From Luscinia megarhynchos (taxonomy: Eukaryota; Chordata; Aves; Passeriformes; Turdidae), in contig JAPFBE010000013.1 in assembly GCA_034336665.1 (NCBI GenBank), positions 18,889,056 to 18,953,055 of the forward strand: a stretch of 64,000 nucleotides of DNA, in the 5' to 3' direction. Below, piece by piece: positions 1 through 44,699 of the stretch (the first letter of the stretch is position 1; each line of letters begins with the position of its first letter). Both the position numbers and the translations under genes were made by a program. Below the pieces are notes generated by a model. That model saw only the letters and a list, made by a program, of their open reading frames with translations. It was not told the origin of the DNA and did not search any database.

Positions 1-2298
1 GCCTTTCTGTCTTAAATATGCCAGCTTTATGTGATCCTAGTGACTTGACTGCAAGTCTGATACTCTGAGGTGAAAGTAAAACAGACATTTAAAAACTTCT
101 GATTGTGAATAAAAAAAAACTTCTGACATAGACCCTTTGAATATATGTGGGGCACCATCAGCTGCTTTCTAATGTGACTAATTGTTTGGGGGCTTTTTCT
201 TTAAAAAAATGTCTTAGAGGCTCCTGCACAATGTGATTTCATTGGAATGCTGAGATCCATATGTTCTTTGCCACAGGAAAGATATATCAATGCAATTTCC
301 CCACAGTAAGGCAGGCCTCACAGTTGACAACCACACATTAATTTAAAGGTTTTTTTTCTTTATGGGACAAATATTTTATCTTCTTTTTCACCTAGAGAAT
401 TGCCAAATATGGTGATTGCAGGATCTCACATCTTAGAAGATTTCTGATAGTTTAAATCCAGAAAGTTCAAATCTTGATATCCATTATTTGATTGGTCAGA
501 GTTCTTGAAATTTGTACTCTTGATGGCAGTAAGATGCTGTTTGGCTTCAGTGTAGAATTCTGTTTGATTTCTTCAGATATTCTTCTGATTGTAACCTTTT
601 CCTGAAATATCTCAAAGCATAGTAGTGCTGTTACAATATGTGAGCTAGATAACTATATACATCTTCCTTATACAGATAATTAATTGGCTATAACTGGTGC
701 CTGAAGAAAACTTCCTCTTGTTTTATGAATGTCTTCTGTTTAAACATTTCTCTTACAGATGTGCTTCTGTGATCTAGTATTTAGATATACACAGCTTTGA
801 TTATGATTTTATACTGTAGTAAGCTTTTGTTAGCCTTTATATTATATTCAAGAACTTTAGAGTAGGTCCAGGTCACATTTTACTCAGCCCCCTATTGAGT
901 ATCACGCTAAAGCACACACCAACATTTCTGTAATTTTTGCCATCTTTACTCTTCTGTTATTGAAAAGATTGTAACAACCAAATTCCATTTGTTCTTCTTT
1001 CTCCTGTTCAGTCTGAACAAAGTAGTGAGCTACTCAGCTTTTACACTGTTGTTCAAAGAGTGAGTGTCTGTCACTACTGCACCTGATGAACCCTGAGGTC
1101 AAAGCAGCTAAGTCAGCCCTGTCATGAAAAGGAGCCTGGGCCAGGTTATCTTCATAGGTGTCTTACAACATATATTATTGTAAGATTGGACCTTAGGGGA
1201 ATTTCTGGTCTTGTAGATATCAGTTTCCTCCAGTTCCTTTAATGCAGGCTGAGGTGGCTTATTGTGTTCATGCAAATGTCTTTTCTGTCTTAGCAAAGAA
1301 AAATGGGAGAAACAAATGCACTAGTATGAACTAACTTTCATCCTCTGCATGGAAATTCTGTGATTCTTATACAGAGAAATGCAGTGTTTATTCCACTTGG
1401 AAAAGAGTCAAACTGCAAAACTGCTCATTTTAGTCAAAGTAGTTACAGTCTTAACTTCCAAGCAGCCATTTGAGGAATGAGACCTGCAATATTCCATCTA
1501 AGTTGTCATACAGGTCTCCTGTTTCTGAGTTTCCTTAAAATGCTGCTCACATTGGAACTCCCAGTGGAAGTACCACTGGCATACCCAGGACTCTGCACTT
1601 TCTTTGTTTTGCATTAAAACTTCATAAGAAAGCATTGCAGTAACTTCTCCTATGTTAATAGTCAAGCAAGATCTCCCATATGTGAGCCTAGATAAGGTTA
1701 TTATCCACAGTTTTCAGTATTTTTCTCCTTGAGCTGCTTCTTTGCAATAAACATTGAGAGGCCTGAGAGAGAAATGAGCTTACTGTGGTTTTTGTTGTCT
1801 TAGTTCCATCTCTTGTGTAGTAATAATGGTGTTCCTCTGCATATGCTCCTTGGAAAATAATTGGTTTCACTGACCTGTAGTTTTTTCATGGACTTTCCTA
1901 GCCTAAAATATTAAATGCAGATGTTGTTTGGGTTTTTTTTTCCAATGAGATTTTCTGTTATTTCTGCTGGTTTCTCTGCCAAAATATGTAGTTCTTATTT
2001 CTGTATCCCTGCCCTATCTTGGAACCCTTTTTTTTTTAGTCAATGTACATTTTCTCTTTCGTTCTGGTGGTTTGTTTAAGGGCAGTGAAGCCCATAGCTC
2101 AGACTATAGTGTCCAGAAAGTTTTACAGTCCAAATTTCTATACAAGCCTTCTAAAAAGAGCCTGAAGACTGCTGAAAACTGTTTTCATGTATGCTTGTGA
2201 TGGCAGTAATTGGAAGGTAGTAAAGAAAAATATTAAGACTTGTTTCAAATAGCTTTGGGGAAGTTTGAGTAGCCATTGGAGGACATGTCCCATCAGCC

Positions 2299-2373
2299 TA
2301 CTGGTGTAGAAAAGGAGTATTAAAGGAGTATTATCTACTGGTGTAGAAAAGGAGTATTATAAAAGGAGTATTA
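2299..2373. repeat. Tandem duplication of about 37 bp
   Basis: The unit ctactggtgtagaaaaggag followed by tatta/aaaggagtattat is present twice with one short length difference. Each unit itself contains two copies of aaaggagtatta. Confidence 0.8.
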
Positions 2374-2876
2374 TGTGATTCTTGCATTCCACAGTTTTGT
2401 ATAACTTCCCATCAGGGGCTGATCTGCTTCCCCATTAATTATTTTGGTGATTTCAAATATACTCTTCTCCTTTTAAAAATGTTTTGAGTGATTTCTGTTG
2501 GAATTTTAGGTTAAATTGTGTCCCAAGGCTGTTATCACCTTTATCTAATATTGTTTTGTATTACAGTTAGCATCCAAATCTTCTAATCACATACAAGAAA
2601 AAACCCAAGAAAACCTCTATCAATGTAGAGAGTTTAGCTTTTGTTAACAGCAGGGGTCAAAAGATAGGAACTACAAAGAAAGGTTCAATACAGCAAAATA
2701 TAGAAAGTGGCAGAAAAGTGCAGGAGGTTTCTATTTGTCTTATTAAAAACCTAACAGATACTGTACTAAATTGCTGTTGATATTAGGGTTCATGGATAAC
2801 CATTTCCCACTTCTCTTAGCCCTTCTTCCAACTTTGTTAGGAGAAAGATTCCTCAAACAAGCATAGCTGTTCATCT

Positions 2877-2928
2877 TCTCTCCCTTTCTCTCTCCCTTTC
2901 TCTCTCCCTTTCTCTCTCCCTTTCTCTA
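2877..2928. repeat. Pyrimidine-rich 12-bp tandem repeat
   Basis: About four copies of TCCCTTTCTCTC. It lies in presumed ABI3BP intron. Confidence 0.9.
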
Positions 2929-5900
2929 CCTTTCATTCTTTCTTTCCTGGTGACACTGCCATCCAAGCACTCTGCAGAGACAGAGGAGCTCTGTGCACAG
3001 AGCCCTGCACAGTTGCCATCCAACACCAGCATCTGACCAGCAATAGACCTGAGGTCCCAGAACTGTACTCAGATGCTCCAGTTCTCCTATTATGGTGAAA
3101 ATCTCTCTTCACCTATTTTCAGTTCTGCAATCTTCAGTCTTCTCCTTTTGTATGATTTTAAAAGATGCAGGAGCATCTGCATTTGCCAGACTTCCATGTG
3201 GTAGAGTGATTTCCTGGGGTGGAAAAATACACTCCAAGCAGTAATTACTATACATCAAGTCTGTTTAATCTGCACAAGGACTTTTACTGTCTTACACAGT
3301 TTGGGAGGATTTGAAAGGCCTGGTCTCCAAAAGTTTAAGATGTTAAAGGTGTGATGCATTAGATTGCAGCTACATAGGATAGCAGAGTTTTTGGTATATT
3401 AGGCAGACAGATATAAAGATGGAATATAGACTCCAGTTTCTCTTTAGATAAGTCTAACTAAGCAGCAGACATGGGATAACCATTCTATAGCTATCCTATT
3501 CTCCTTTATTGATTTTGCCATATGTTCTTCTTGAAACTCTAAGCATTTTGTCCCTTTCCTTGTGGTTTCTATAGGAGTCCATAACATTTCAAATGGTACC
3601 CTATTATCACCATTTTATTTCTATTTTTCATATCTTTGTTTTAACCTGGCACACAAAAAAACCCCTTTAGATTGTCTTCTATTAAAATAGCCACATCATA
3701 GCTTTAAAATTATAGTAAACTGTGTCATATTGTGATCCCAGTCCAACATTTCCTTTCTCTCCTTTTCAGTGTTCTGTCACCTAGCTAATTCTCTTCATCT
3801 CCAAAAGTGATTGTTTGTTATTTTTGTGCTGTGGAAGCCACTGGTATTGTTTTAGGATTGAAATTGGCAGAGGAAAGGAGCTTGTGATGCTTGTAAAAAC
3901 ACATACCACAGAACCATAAAATTGCATGTATTTTAGTTTTCAAAATTTCCTTTTAACCTTATTAATAAAAGGCTTCCCTAACTGACTGAGCTAAACTTTG
4001 GACATTTCTTTATTATTTTCCTTTTCTCCAATTTTCTTTATATGTTTACATAAGCTGAAATCTCTATCTGTAGATTTTAGTTCTTTTATTTAAATTTTGC
4101 CCTAATTTTCCAAGCTGTGGTTTGGTCTTTTGCAGAGAACCTAGTGATCTCTAAACCACAATTTGAAAAACAGTGCTTGGAAAATAACCTTCAGTTCTTG
4201 TTTTTGTCTTTTTGGAATTAGAGAATTGATGAGTCCAAGTTCATAGACTAAAGATTTTTGAGAACAGGACTGATTCCTATGAAGAATGTTGACTAATGCA
4301 GCCCAAAGTAGGGCATATCAGCTATTGAGAACAATATATTTGTTTAAAAATCAGCAAAATACATAGGGATCAAAAGCAGATTATTATCACCCATGAGATC
4401 AAACCATAAACTGCCCATAAAGCAATAGAACATTCCATCTTGATGGTCACAATTACAATAATAACTTTAGATAAGGTCTTCCTCCTGTGAAGGAAGAAGG
4501 AAAACTTCTTTGCAGTCTTTTATCTCTAGCTGTGGATTAATTTCTATGTTTTTAAAAATGTATCATCCAGCTATTACTTTAGGACCCCAAACATATTAGG
4601 AAATCTTTGTGCTTCAGTGACTCTTCAGAAAGAATCAATGACTGCTTTGCTACAGTTCTCTATATTATGACCTCTCCTACCAGATAAGAGTACTTCTTGG
4701 CCAAAAAGGTCACTGTACCACATGGCCAATGTGAGTACTTACTGTTCAGGTCCTATTTTTAAAAGCACTTCTTTGTTTAAGCAATTTGAAGTTGATAATG
4801 AAGATTTATAAATTTCTTAAATTGATTATTTAGTTAATGTCTCCTCCTACTGTGGGGTAATATGGGTAGTTCCAAATGCTCTTTCAGCCTGTTTAAATAA
4901 ATGTCAAGATTTCTCCAAATAGACTTCTTTCAGCTCAAAACAAGCCCATGTTTCTCTTAGCAATATCCATGAATTTCCACAGTGCATCTGTTCAGCATAC
5001 CAGTCTATATAAGTATTTCTCTTAAAAAGAAAACCCTAGAAATAAAGGCAATTGCTTAAGTAAGCAATTTTAAAGTTAAATATTGTCTTAGAAGTACAGT
5101 GGATGGAAAACAGTTGCTTGGTACTGCTTGAATACTCCACTGAGGTTAATTAGCTCAGATTTTGCAGGAGCCAAGGAGGAGTGAGGGGTAATCCAAAGTT
5201 TGGATTGAATTATTCTTCTGGGGCATTGCAAATAGAGTTTACAAATTTCCAACTGTGCAGAGTGTGGTATGGAGGTTTTCTTTCTTTAGAAAATTGCTGT
5301 TTGGAAATGATTCCAGCAATAACATACAAAGCTATGTTACAGTCACGAGCAACCAAAGTTATAATTGGTAAATGATCCTTCTCCAGTCAAGAGCTGAATG
5401 TTTAGTTGCCCACTTCTGGGACTCCCATTTTCTTCTGTGTTTAGAGCAAAAAGTGCCTCTAATTTGGGACCCATTTTCCAGTCCTACAGTCCCTTTGACT
5501 CCTGTCCTGTGGCTCCTTGTCACTGATGGAAAAGATGCTCTGTGTTAGGAGAGGTATGTGCTCAGATGGGAGATGTCCTTTTGTACGTGGCACTTCCACT
5601 GTTAATCCTGCACTGAGAGGTGGGGGACACTTAAGAGGAGGCTGGTTTGGATTTTTTTCTTCAGTTGTGTTTTGTTTTTACAGCAGTGTGTTTGGTTCCC
5701 AGCACAGTGATGAAAAGGGACCATGAGATAATTCAGCACAGGTTGGTGCTGTGCCACATCAGTAAAAACACATGCAAAAGAGACTCTGCACAGTGTCTTG
5801 TCATTGCTTCATATACTTATTATTAATATACATTCAAGCAATTGGATCTTTGCCTTGGCTGAGCTCATGTCCTGGAAGACTTGCCCTGTGTTTTGCTACT

Positions 5901-6345
5901 GGTCCTGTCGGTCACTGTTGGTGGGCCTGACATGCATTGAATTGGAGGTTTGTGTTCTTAAGAAAGCAAAAAGTACAAATAAATAGCAGTGTCCTTTATT
6001 CAGTCTCTACTTATCAGGTTGCTTCAGACCTCATGTGAACTTGCTCCCTTTGCCAGAACTGAAACTGCTGTGTGAGAGGAGACAGACAAGTCAGAGGTGA
6101 ATTAAATCAAATATTAATAGTATGTGTGCAAAGAATTATCAAAAGGACTGGTTAATTTTGTGTTCAGCTCAGGTCTTACACAGTTAGGACAAGAAAATGT
6201 CTCAGTGGCTTTGTGGCAAGAAATTGGGCTTTTTTGTTCTTCTCCAGGAGGGGAGTAGCATCAATGTGTGTGCTGTTTGCTTGCTCCAGACTACTGAAGA
6301 GTGTTTAGTTTGCAAAATTTTCATCTCTTCAATTTTATTCCCCAG

Positions 6346-14924
<8,579 letters not shown>

Positions 14925-16030
14925 ACGGCGCGTGAGGCCGGCGCAGAGGCCCAGCCCGTGCCCAGCGCAGGCTGCAGGAAGGCAACGCCTGCGGTGCGCC
15001 CGGCACTGCGGGGCGAGGCTTGTACAACTCTAATGCCAATACTGCCTTAATTGTGTAATAGTGTAGGCTGCTTACTGTAGTTATCCAGTGTTACAGATCC
15101 GTTTTTAGAATTTAAAAACAAATACAGGCTAGGGACATGTTGTAGGATAATGTATAGGGAAGCTGGCTCCCTATTCTTGAGGTATGGTTTATATGGTATT
15201 TTAAAAGATACAGTGTGTATATTATTTATCACGATGTTGTAATAAATGTTTAAGGCACAGATATGCCAGAGTTGGTCATGGAATGCAATGTGCGTTAGTT
15301 TTTAAATATTCACTGGTCTGTAATGCAAGTGCCATAAGCTACCCATCCTAATCCATCTGTAACATCTCCCAGTCATAAATTATAGAAAAGATCCTATAAT
15401 TTTTAATATCCTGCAGCCAGTAAACTTGAAGCACTTTCTCCTTACATGTACGAACAGTTTATGCTCCTGCCGAAACGCCAAGGTAGGTTGCTGTACGTGC
15501 AGCTTTAAATGATCCAGTTCAGTGGGGTTTTCTTCCATATTTGTTTTCAGATGTTTCAGCCCCAGCCAAATCCATGTTGAGCCTGTCACTGTGGAGCCAG
15601 AGCTGCTGCCTGTGAGCCTGGCGGTGGCTGGCAGGGAGGGTTGGTGTTCTCTAATTGAAGTGGACAGGTACATATGTACACGGAATGAAAAAACAAAGCC
15701 AGCCTCCACAGCTGGGGTTTTTCAGGAAAATGTAGTTTTCAGAGCCTGATACTTACTGGTTCAAAAGCCAATTGTATGTACCATGCAAGGCGACTTGGAA
15801 AGAAAAATGAAAGAGGAAAAAGAATAAACCAGTTATAACAGCATGATCAGGTTTATTTTATTTAAAAATTCTGGTTTAAAACATTTGTCATTGGGGACAA
15901 AGGGGAAATACTGATAACTGAACTTTTAATACTGCTTTACAGTTATTTTATTAAAACCTCTCCCAAAGCTACTTGTTGTACTGCTTGAACATTTATGAAC
16001 TAAATAAAGAGATGTAGGTTTTTTTAAAGG
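14925..16030 (+). other. ABI3BP: ABI3BP 3' untranslated region
   Basis: AATAAA signals occur at 15241-15246, about 320 nt after the stop, and again at 16004-16009. The first is the likely main polyadenylation signal, the second a possible distal one. The first ~100 nt are GC-rich, the rest AT-rich. The transcript end itself cannot be seen. Confidence 0.55.
15241..15246 (+). terminator. ABI3BP: Proximal polyadenylation signal of ABI3BP
   Basis: Canonical AATAAA followed by T/GT-rich sequence, placed about 320 nt downstream of the ABI3BP stop codon. Confidence 0.6.
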
Positions 16031-17045
16031 TGTTATTCATTACCTTACTAATGTATTGAAGAAATATGAACAGGAACACCCAAATCTATAGAGTAGTCAT
16101 TTATAGAAAATACCTTATAAAGTACATTGCAGGTACACTGTACTCCTAATAAAATATTTTTTAATCAAGTGCTTTTTTCAAGTGTTTTACATGAAAAGAG
16201 GGGTTAGTTTCTGTGGTAAATGCTGTTATTCAGAACAAACTGCTTGCTGGAAACAAGCCCCTGTTAAATGGTGTGATGAACACGGAGTGGGTTAGGTCCG
16301 AGAGCAGAAATGGGAGGAGCTTGCTGAGCAGGAATGGGCACAGCACTATTTGAGAATGTCAAAGGCAGGAATATTTTCACTCAACATCTTAATTTGTCTT
16401 TAGGAGAGTCCAAGCAGCTTGCTCCAGTTCATTTTTTTATTCCCCACTTAAGTTTTACATATTCCTAGAATCTGCAAAATGGAAAATATTAAATCAGAGA
16501 GTGTTTTGTCCTCTGGTGTAATATGGTCTACTGACTTCATTACAGCCCTTGATCTGCTTTTTCTTGGCTCAAAACTGAGTCACTAGGATTGCACACCCAA
16601 GTTCTTCTGGGTGGCAAAGAACTTGTGGAAAGTAGGGGGTTCTTTAAGAGTTCTTTTTTAAAGATATACTTGAAAATTTAAACCAAATGTGTAATATTAA
16701 TTCTCTCCCATGCCTTGTTAAAGCAAAATTGATAAGAGGCTTTAAGATGTTATGGATTGGTTCCTAACTATTTGGTAAAAGGGTCACTTGACAATCAATG
16801 ACAGCAGACAGCACACAACCACTCCCCTGCTGCAAAACCTCTGTGAAAGCCATCTGCAGTCCCAGTCCCACCACTTCTCCATTTACACACCCAGAAATCT
16901 GCCTCTCCTCCTACAAACCCCAGCACTGCTGCTCTTTACCATGAAGTCTTTGCACCCAGCATGCACACTGGTCTTAGCACAGCTGTCTTGCTTAGTATTA
17001 CCTAACTTGTAAAATCAAGATCAGGCATTTAATAGATTCAGGGTT

Positions 17046-17051
17046 TTTATT
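17046..17051 (-). terminator. TFG: Polyadenylation signal of TFG
   Basis: Reads AATAAA on the - strand, 400 nt past the TFG stop. It gives a short 3' UTR (about 17,030-17,450). About 1 kb separates it from the distal ABI3BP signal on the other strand. Confidence 0.6.
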
Positions 17052-17450
17052 AGTTTTTCCATGTGAACATTACAATTTATAATACATCATATCTAGTTTG
17101 ACCTCCAGAACGAATCTAATTTAGTACATCATGGTATTAGTAAAAATAAGCCTGATAAGTGGGCTAAACTTCCAACTAGTATCTTCATATCCTTCAGACA
17201 AGGCAAGCTAGAATGTCAATCACTTTACAGACATTTAAGTAGTGTTTTCCAAAAACCACCCAGCCCCAAATTAAACTAGGAAGCGAATACAATTTAAAGC
17301 AGGAAAGATTTGGTCATTTCCCTCCCCCCAGCAGAATTTAATTAACAGCTATAGTTTTGCCTCATTACAGTTTTGGAACCTCAATTTAAAATCCTGGAGT
17401 CTGTCGGGATGGAATCGCACGTGTCAGTCGCTGTCCTCAGGGGCAGCTCC
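17052..17450 (-). other. TFG: TFG 3' untranslated region
   Basis: About 400 nt between the stop codon and the - strand AATAAA. It is mostly AT-rich, with a runs-of-pyrimidine patch near 17,322-17,330. No coding potential on either strand. Confidence 0.6.
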
Positions 17451-39728
<22,278 letters not shown>

Positions 39729-39890
39729 TCCGGCCTCTTCGCCGTGCCGCCGGTGCAGCCCCCCCGTCCAGCCCCGGCCGCCGCCGCCCGTACGTGGCAG
39801 GGCAGAGAGAAGGGGCCGGAGCGAGGCCGGGCCTGCGCGAGCCGCGCGCGTGCGCGCTCCGCCGCGCGGGCCCCGCCCCCTCCCGCCCTG
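39729..39890 (-). other. TFG: Inferred non-coding exon 1 of TFG
   Basis: On the - strand a good donor CCGGA|GTAAGAG falls at 39729/39728 inside the CpG island. Since the ATG exon has only 17 nt of 5' UTR after its acceptor, an upstream non-coding exon must exist, as in human TFG. The start near the YY1-like site is a guess. Confidence 0.5.
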
Positions 39891-39960
39891 GCATGGCGGC
39901 TCCTCATTGAGGCAGTCCTGCCTCAGCCGGGCCGCGCTCTGACACGGCGTTTCTTTCGAA

Positions 39961-41870
39961 ATGCGAGCCTTCGTAGGCTGGCCGTGCTCAGAGAAAAAAA
40001 GGGGCCGTAAAACTCCTCTGTACTTGTTAGACGCCCACACACGGGAGCCATGCGTCCTTGAATGGTCACATCCAGCATTCATTACTATGGTACCCGCACA
40101 CATCCTCACACACACTCTCGCTCTTCCCTGTCTTGCAATCACAGCTTGTCCCTCTAACAGAGAAAAAGCACGAACCTGCAGTAATCTCCTGAGTTGTGTC
40201 GATGGAAAGTGCGGGAAGGGATTGCTAAGGGTGCCTCTCCCAGAGCCGCTGGAGCTGGGCGGTGTTGCTCTGGGATCGCTGGGATTTCTGCGGCCCGCTT
40301 TGGTTCAGGCGCTCTACGGGACAGGTGCCTCTGCAGAGCTACCTAAAGCGTAACTGGGCTTAGTTGTTTACTGTTCAAAGATCCCTCTGAAAGCTTCCAA
40401 ATAATGTTTTCTGCCGCTACAAGAGAAATGTTAGAGTTGTTTAATTTTTGTAGTATTTGTTCTTGCTGAGAGCTCTGTCCCTGCCTGGAGGAGGGTCCAG
40501 CTAGCAGTGAGCAGATGAAAATGTAGGTGAGAATTTGGAATGGAAGTGAGAAAAGATGAGCACGATACAAACTTTAATTCTAAGCATTTCTAGTAGGAGG
40601 AGGAGGGGCATGGTTCAGGAGGCTTCTTTGCTAAATGTTACAAAGTGTTTTGGAAATATTTGGATATTTTCAATGAATAAAACCTTTGCTTTAAAAACAT
40701 AGGAAATATCCGGAAAACTGGACGTTTACATCCATTATATTTTCTGCCGCTTGTATTGCATAACTTTGTACTGATGATTCAGTCTTTCTCCAATCCATTT
40801 CTTTATCAAAGCAGTCTTTCCAAAGTGTTAACAAGAAACTTTGTGATCCCTGAAGCCCACGTATCACAAACAATACCAAAGTTCACTACACTATGAAGAT
40901 AAATATATTCCACGTGTAGATAAGAGCTGAACTACTGTTCCTCTAACAATTTGGCCTAAAGCTTGAAAAAGATCATTTTAGTGTGTTCCATTTCTGAAAT
41001 TAGGATTCACTAATTGAAAGAAAAAGAAGCCACAAAATGTATAATTGGGGGAGGGCTTTATGCTGAAAATGTTTTATATTAAGCAAGACATGTCCAGTGT
41101 TGGCAATAAGAGCATTTTATTCACATCTGAAATATTTAGAGACAGGATACTTAATTAGTAAAAGAAGTCAGCACTTCCAATTCCATACTTCAAATTCTTC
41201 TTGGGTTTTTTGCTTGTTTTTGGGATAATATGGAAACAATATTTTTATTTGTTTTTTAAAAGAGATGTTCAAAATTAAATGGGATGTTCTTTAGAGAATA
41301 CTTTGTTTGTAGGAAAAAAAATCAATTATTAGAAAATATTGTAACATTTAACGAGTCATCCTCACAATGCCTGTGTTTTACAACACAATCAAGCATCATC
41401 TTTCCTAAGCCACACAGATTTCTAAAGGAAAATTTCTGGAGGAAATTGGAAGAATTGACAAAAGCAAGCATTATACAAATTATTTACAAATAAAAAATTA
41501 ATGCCCACAGGACATGAACTTCCTATTAAAAAAAAATAAAAAAGTATGAGCTACCTGTCCTAAATAACTTTTAATGACCTTTTCTGCTTTTTCTGGAGCA
41601 GTAGTGAACTTCAGCCTTGCTTCTGATGTTACTGCTCTTTTTAGAGGTTTATCAATGCTGCAGTGCACATATTTTCTGTCTTATAAGACAGCATGGATTT
41701 CTAAGACATAGAGGACTCCTCAGGACTGATGAAACATTTCTATGAAGACACTCAGAAAGTCTCATGTGTAATGCACGGTGTATTTATAACTGCTGCTTGT
41801 TGAAACACCTTTGGTTTCTATTTAAATTGAACTTTTACTTATAAAAGGGAGAGGAGAGCTGCAGTGCATT
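39961..41870. other. Spacer between TFG promoter and ADGRG7 remains
   Basis: About 1.9 kb with a GC-moderate shoulder to 40,340, then AT-rich. The only candidate is a weak match to the receptor C-terminal tail at about 40,691-40,852 on the - strand, listed separately. Confidence 0.5.
40700..40852 (-). pseudogene. Possible remnant of ADGRG7 last exon (weak)
   Basis: After a CTTCAG acceptor-like site (40,852) the - strand reads GSQSFLLTLWKDCFDKEMDW. In adhesion GPCRs the final exon starts just after the 'LQ' of TM7 and continues with a hydrophobic then basic/acidic stretch. The position, orientation and hydrophobic-charged pattern fit, but identity is low and it may be chance. Confidence 0.2.
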
Positions 41871-41874
41871 GGCC

Positions 41875-42010
41875 ATGTCCAATGAGCCTGGAGTATAAAA
41901 AGGGCATCAAGAGAGCAACTTCTGTGTGTCTGTACTGGCACATAGAACTGTCACTAACCCAGGTCCTTGCAAACACCTTGGAATACGAGTAGCACCAAGA
42001 GGCTCTGGTG
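41875..42010 (-). pseudogene. ADGRG7: Decayed ADGRG7 TM6-TM7 exon
   Basis: GTGTTTGCAAGGACCTGGGT (- strand, about 41,977-41,958) encodes VFARTW, against VFGITW in TM6. About 50 nt on, in another frame, CPFYTPG resembles the TM7 block CLFNTTQG. The spacing is about 11 nt short of that expected, so the two parts are out of frame. The match is at nucleotide level and is less certain than the other exons. Confidence 0.5.
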
Positions 42011-44699
42011 CTGCCTGGCTGTTTGCAGTCACATTGTGCTGCTCCTGGCTCCACATGGTTTCAGCTTATGATCTATTTCCAGCTACTTGCAGCTGAAGAA
42101 GTGTGTCCATCATTGAGGTGCTTGTGAGAACTGCATTAAATCAACTATGAACAAGGCAGGATTGTGTTTCACATGCTTGGAGGTTTCTAGTTCCACTTTG
42201 GGAAGGTAGACAAGGAAATGTTGTCTGAAAAAGTCGGGGTTGATCTGAAACTTTCCTGTGAATGTTTTTCAGGCTGTGATTTTGAATGTTTTTGAATGCA
42301 GATACAGTGGTATCCGGAAAACATGGAACACTTCAGAAACTTTTTTCTTGAAGAGTGGTATTCTGAAAGTGAGCAGAAGTCCCTGTAGATGAAATGAAAG
42401 TATGGACTAAATATTTTGCTGTTAAAACCAGAAAAGATTTGTCAATGTCGACTTGATTCGAAAAACAACCATTAAATTATTTTTGGTAACTGCTAACAAT
42501 TACATCAATAACTTGGTCTAAATGAAGTACTACAATAGGCAAGTGATTTCATGTAGATTATTCCCAACTATAGATGCCTCATTTCCACATTATAATGGAT
42601 TAGTTAGCATATGACAGGAGCCTGTCTCAGGATCATATTATTATTCTCATCTGGATAGGATGAAGATAAGACCTGCCTGAGGATGCCATAAGCATTAAAT
42701 GTGGTGTGCCATATCAGCACTTCAGTCAGATTCACACAAAGGGAATAAAGACTTTAACATTTCTATACTTGTTTTCTATATTCTCATTTTAAGGATTAAA
42801 CTGGAGAAACCCGAGTTTAAAAAAAAAAAAAAAAAAAGCCAAACAAACAACCCTCATGTTTTAAAATAAATGGATCTCTGTTTCCTGTTCATGATTTCAG
42901 TTTTAAATCCTGGGCATAATCTGTCCATCAGTGTGGTATGATCACCTCAGGACTTTTTGCACAGAGTTTACAGATCTGTTTGTTGCTGGTGTACAGGCAC
43001 GCAGTTTTCAGTAGATCAAACTGATAATAAACAACTTAATGTTTAAGCATGGGTGGATTTTCATATATTTCCAATTTGCTATTTTATAGAAAATAGCCAG
43101 GGTGCAATAACAAAGAATCCATTACTCCGAGTACTTCATATGCCTTATATGAAGGGATGACCTTATAGGAGTACAAGGCCAAGAATCCAGCAGGGCTGTG
43201 GGGGGAAAGAAGAGGCAGACACTTTCCTGAAGGCTTTTTTTCAGTATTACTGTGAAAGGTCTTTCCAACAATTATTGCAGAGGAGTTTTTTCCTGCTATT
43301 CTTTCTGAAAATAGTTTCTTATGTGATTTGGTATAAGAGAAGTCACCCCGACAGAACAGTCTTTTCAGTGCTGACCTTGAAATAAAATCCTACCTTGATT
43401 TGAACAAGGTGAAGAATTTTATGTGTGACAGACCAGCATCCACTTCTGAAAAAAAATCTTAAACCCTATAGCTGTTTTCCAACAACTTCCCACCCTGTAT
43501 CAAGCTGTATAACAAATAAGTCTGATTTTTGTTTTTAAATCTCAATTCTTAATCTCAGAATTGCTAAATATTATCCCTGGATAGCATTCAAAATGCAAAA
43601 CAGAAAGCTGAAAGCAAGACTTGTTTTTTCACTACTTATGAACCTGATGTAGCCAATCATCCAGGCAATCCTGAGCACTACCACTATAGAGATAGTGCTA
43701 ATATTTTTCATTAATTAATCCTTTTTATTTCTAGAAACACACACACACAAAATTATTAAATCTTTCTCTATACCATTTAATATCCAAGTTTTAAGCTTTC
43801 TATTTATTCAGGGCTATATTGCAAAAAGGTATTATTAAGGTGAGTTGAGAAGGTACACTTCCCTACATTTGTTTGATGTATAATTTGGAGAAGAAATCCA
43901 GAAAAACAAATGTAGCCAAATTTATCAGACTAATCTGTGTTTGGAGTATGCAGCTTGGACGCATCTGTAATTTAAAAAGTGAGGTTTACCAAGGCAATTA
44001 AAAATTAGCATGTTAGCTCTTAAAAATTTTTAGAATGCTTATGAATTCATCCAAATGCATTTAATTTTCAATATAAGAATTAGCTGCCTGTGAAGTTTGA
44101 ATATCCAGGTTCTCTCAAGCCTGAACAGACTCAGAGATAAGGTATTTTGTTTTCTCCAACCATGAAAATTTTACTCAAAGAAATGAAGGAATAGTACAAA
44201 GTTTTGTTGAATGGATCTGTCCCATGGAATTAATAAAAATTAAAGCAACCCTTTTTAAAATAATACAGTGTACACTGAGGGCTTATGACTTACAGCCTGT
44301 GACAATACATGGAGTGTTGATGTAAAACTGAGCAAGTAAATCTGCTTCAAACTGCTCAAGAATTAGTGTGGTGTTTGGTTGTGCTGAGAAATTCACAATT
44401 CTCAGTTGGCTGGACCCACTCTTCTCTCAGTTTTAGGGATTTAAATTGGGAATAACTGTCATTGAATTCAAGTTGAGTGACACTGCAATCCAAAAAGGGG
44501 ATGAAAGTCTGAATGTGTTCATTGATATGCACTTGAACAAAGTCTGACCCATTGTAATAAATTGAATACATTTTCTGCCTGCTTAATGTATAAATTTCTT
44601 TAAAATGAAAGATATTGTCAAAAATCCAAGTTTCTGACAAGAAAGTCTGAGCTGGTGACAAGAGACTGATGAATACATTTGGTGAAAAATATGAGGGTT
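42011..44699. other. Remnant intron of ADGRG7
   Basis: AT-rich. A 19-base A run lies at 42819-42837 and a short CA run near 43,738. No gene. A 101-codon - strand frame at 44,356-44,661 has no resemblance to the receptor. Confidence 0.55.

Larger units (their letters stand above)
1..6345 (+). other. ABI3BP: ABI3BP intron sequence (no exon recognised)
   Basis: AT-rich sequence with no convincing coding exon. It lies upstream of the first ABI3BP exon I can recognise and so should be intronic. The missing first part of the fibronectin III domain must be encoded here or to the left of the window, but I could not find it. It holds a pyrimidine-rich 12-bp tandem repeat near 2,880 and a local duplication near 2,300. 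A short open stretch after an acceptor-like site near 1,011 has the wrong phase to join the 6346 exon and was not called. Confidence 0.55.

Noticed and set aside
1011..1060. Possible ABI3BP exon (SEQSSELLSFYTVVQR)
   Set aside because: Splice-like borders but no family resemblance, and the phase does not fit the next known exon.
44356..44661. - strand frame of 101 codons next to the TM5 remnant
   Set aside because: No hydrophobic helix and no resemblance to the adhesion-receptor sequence expected here.
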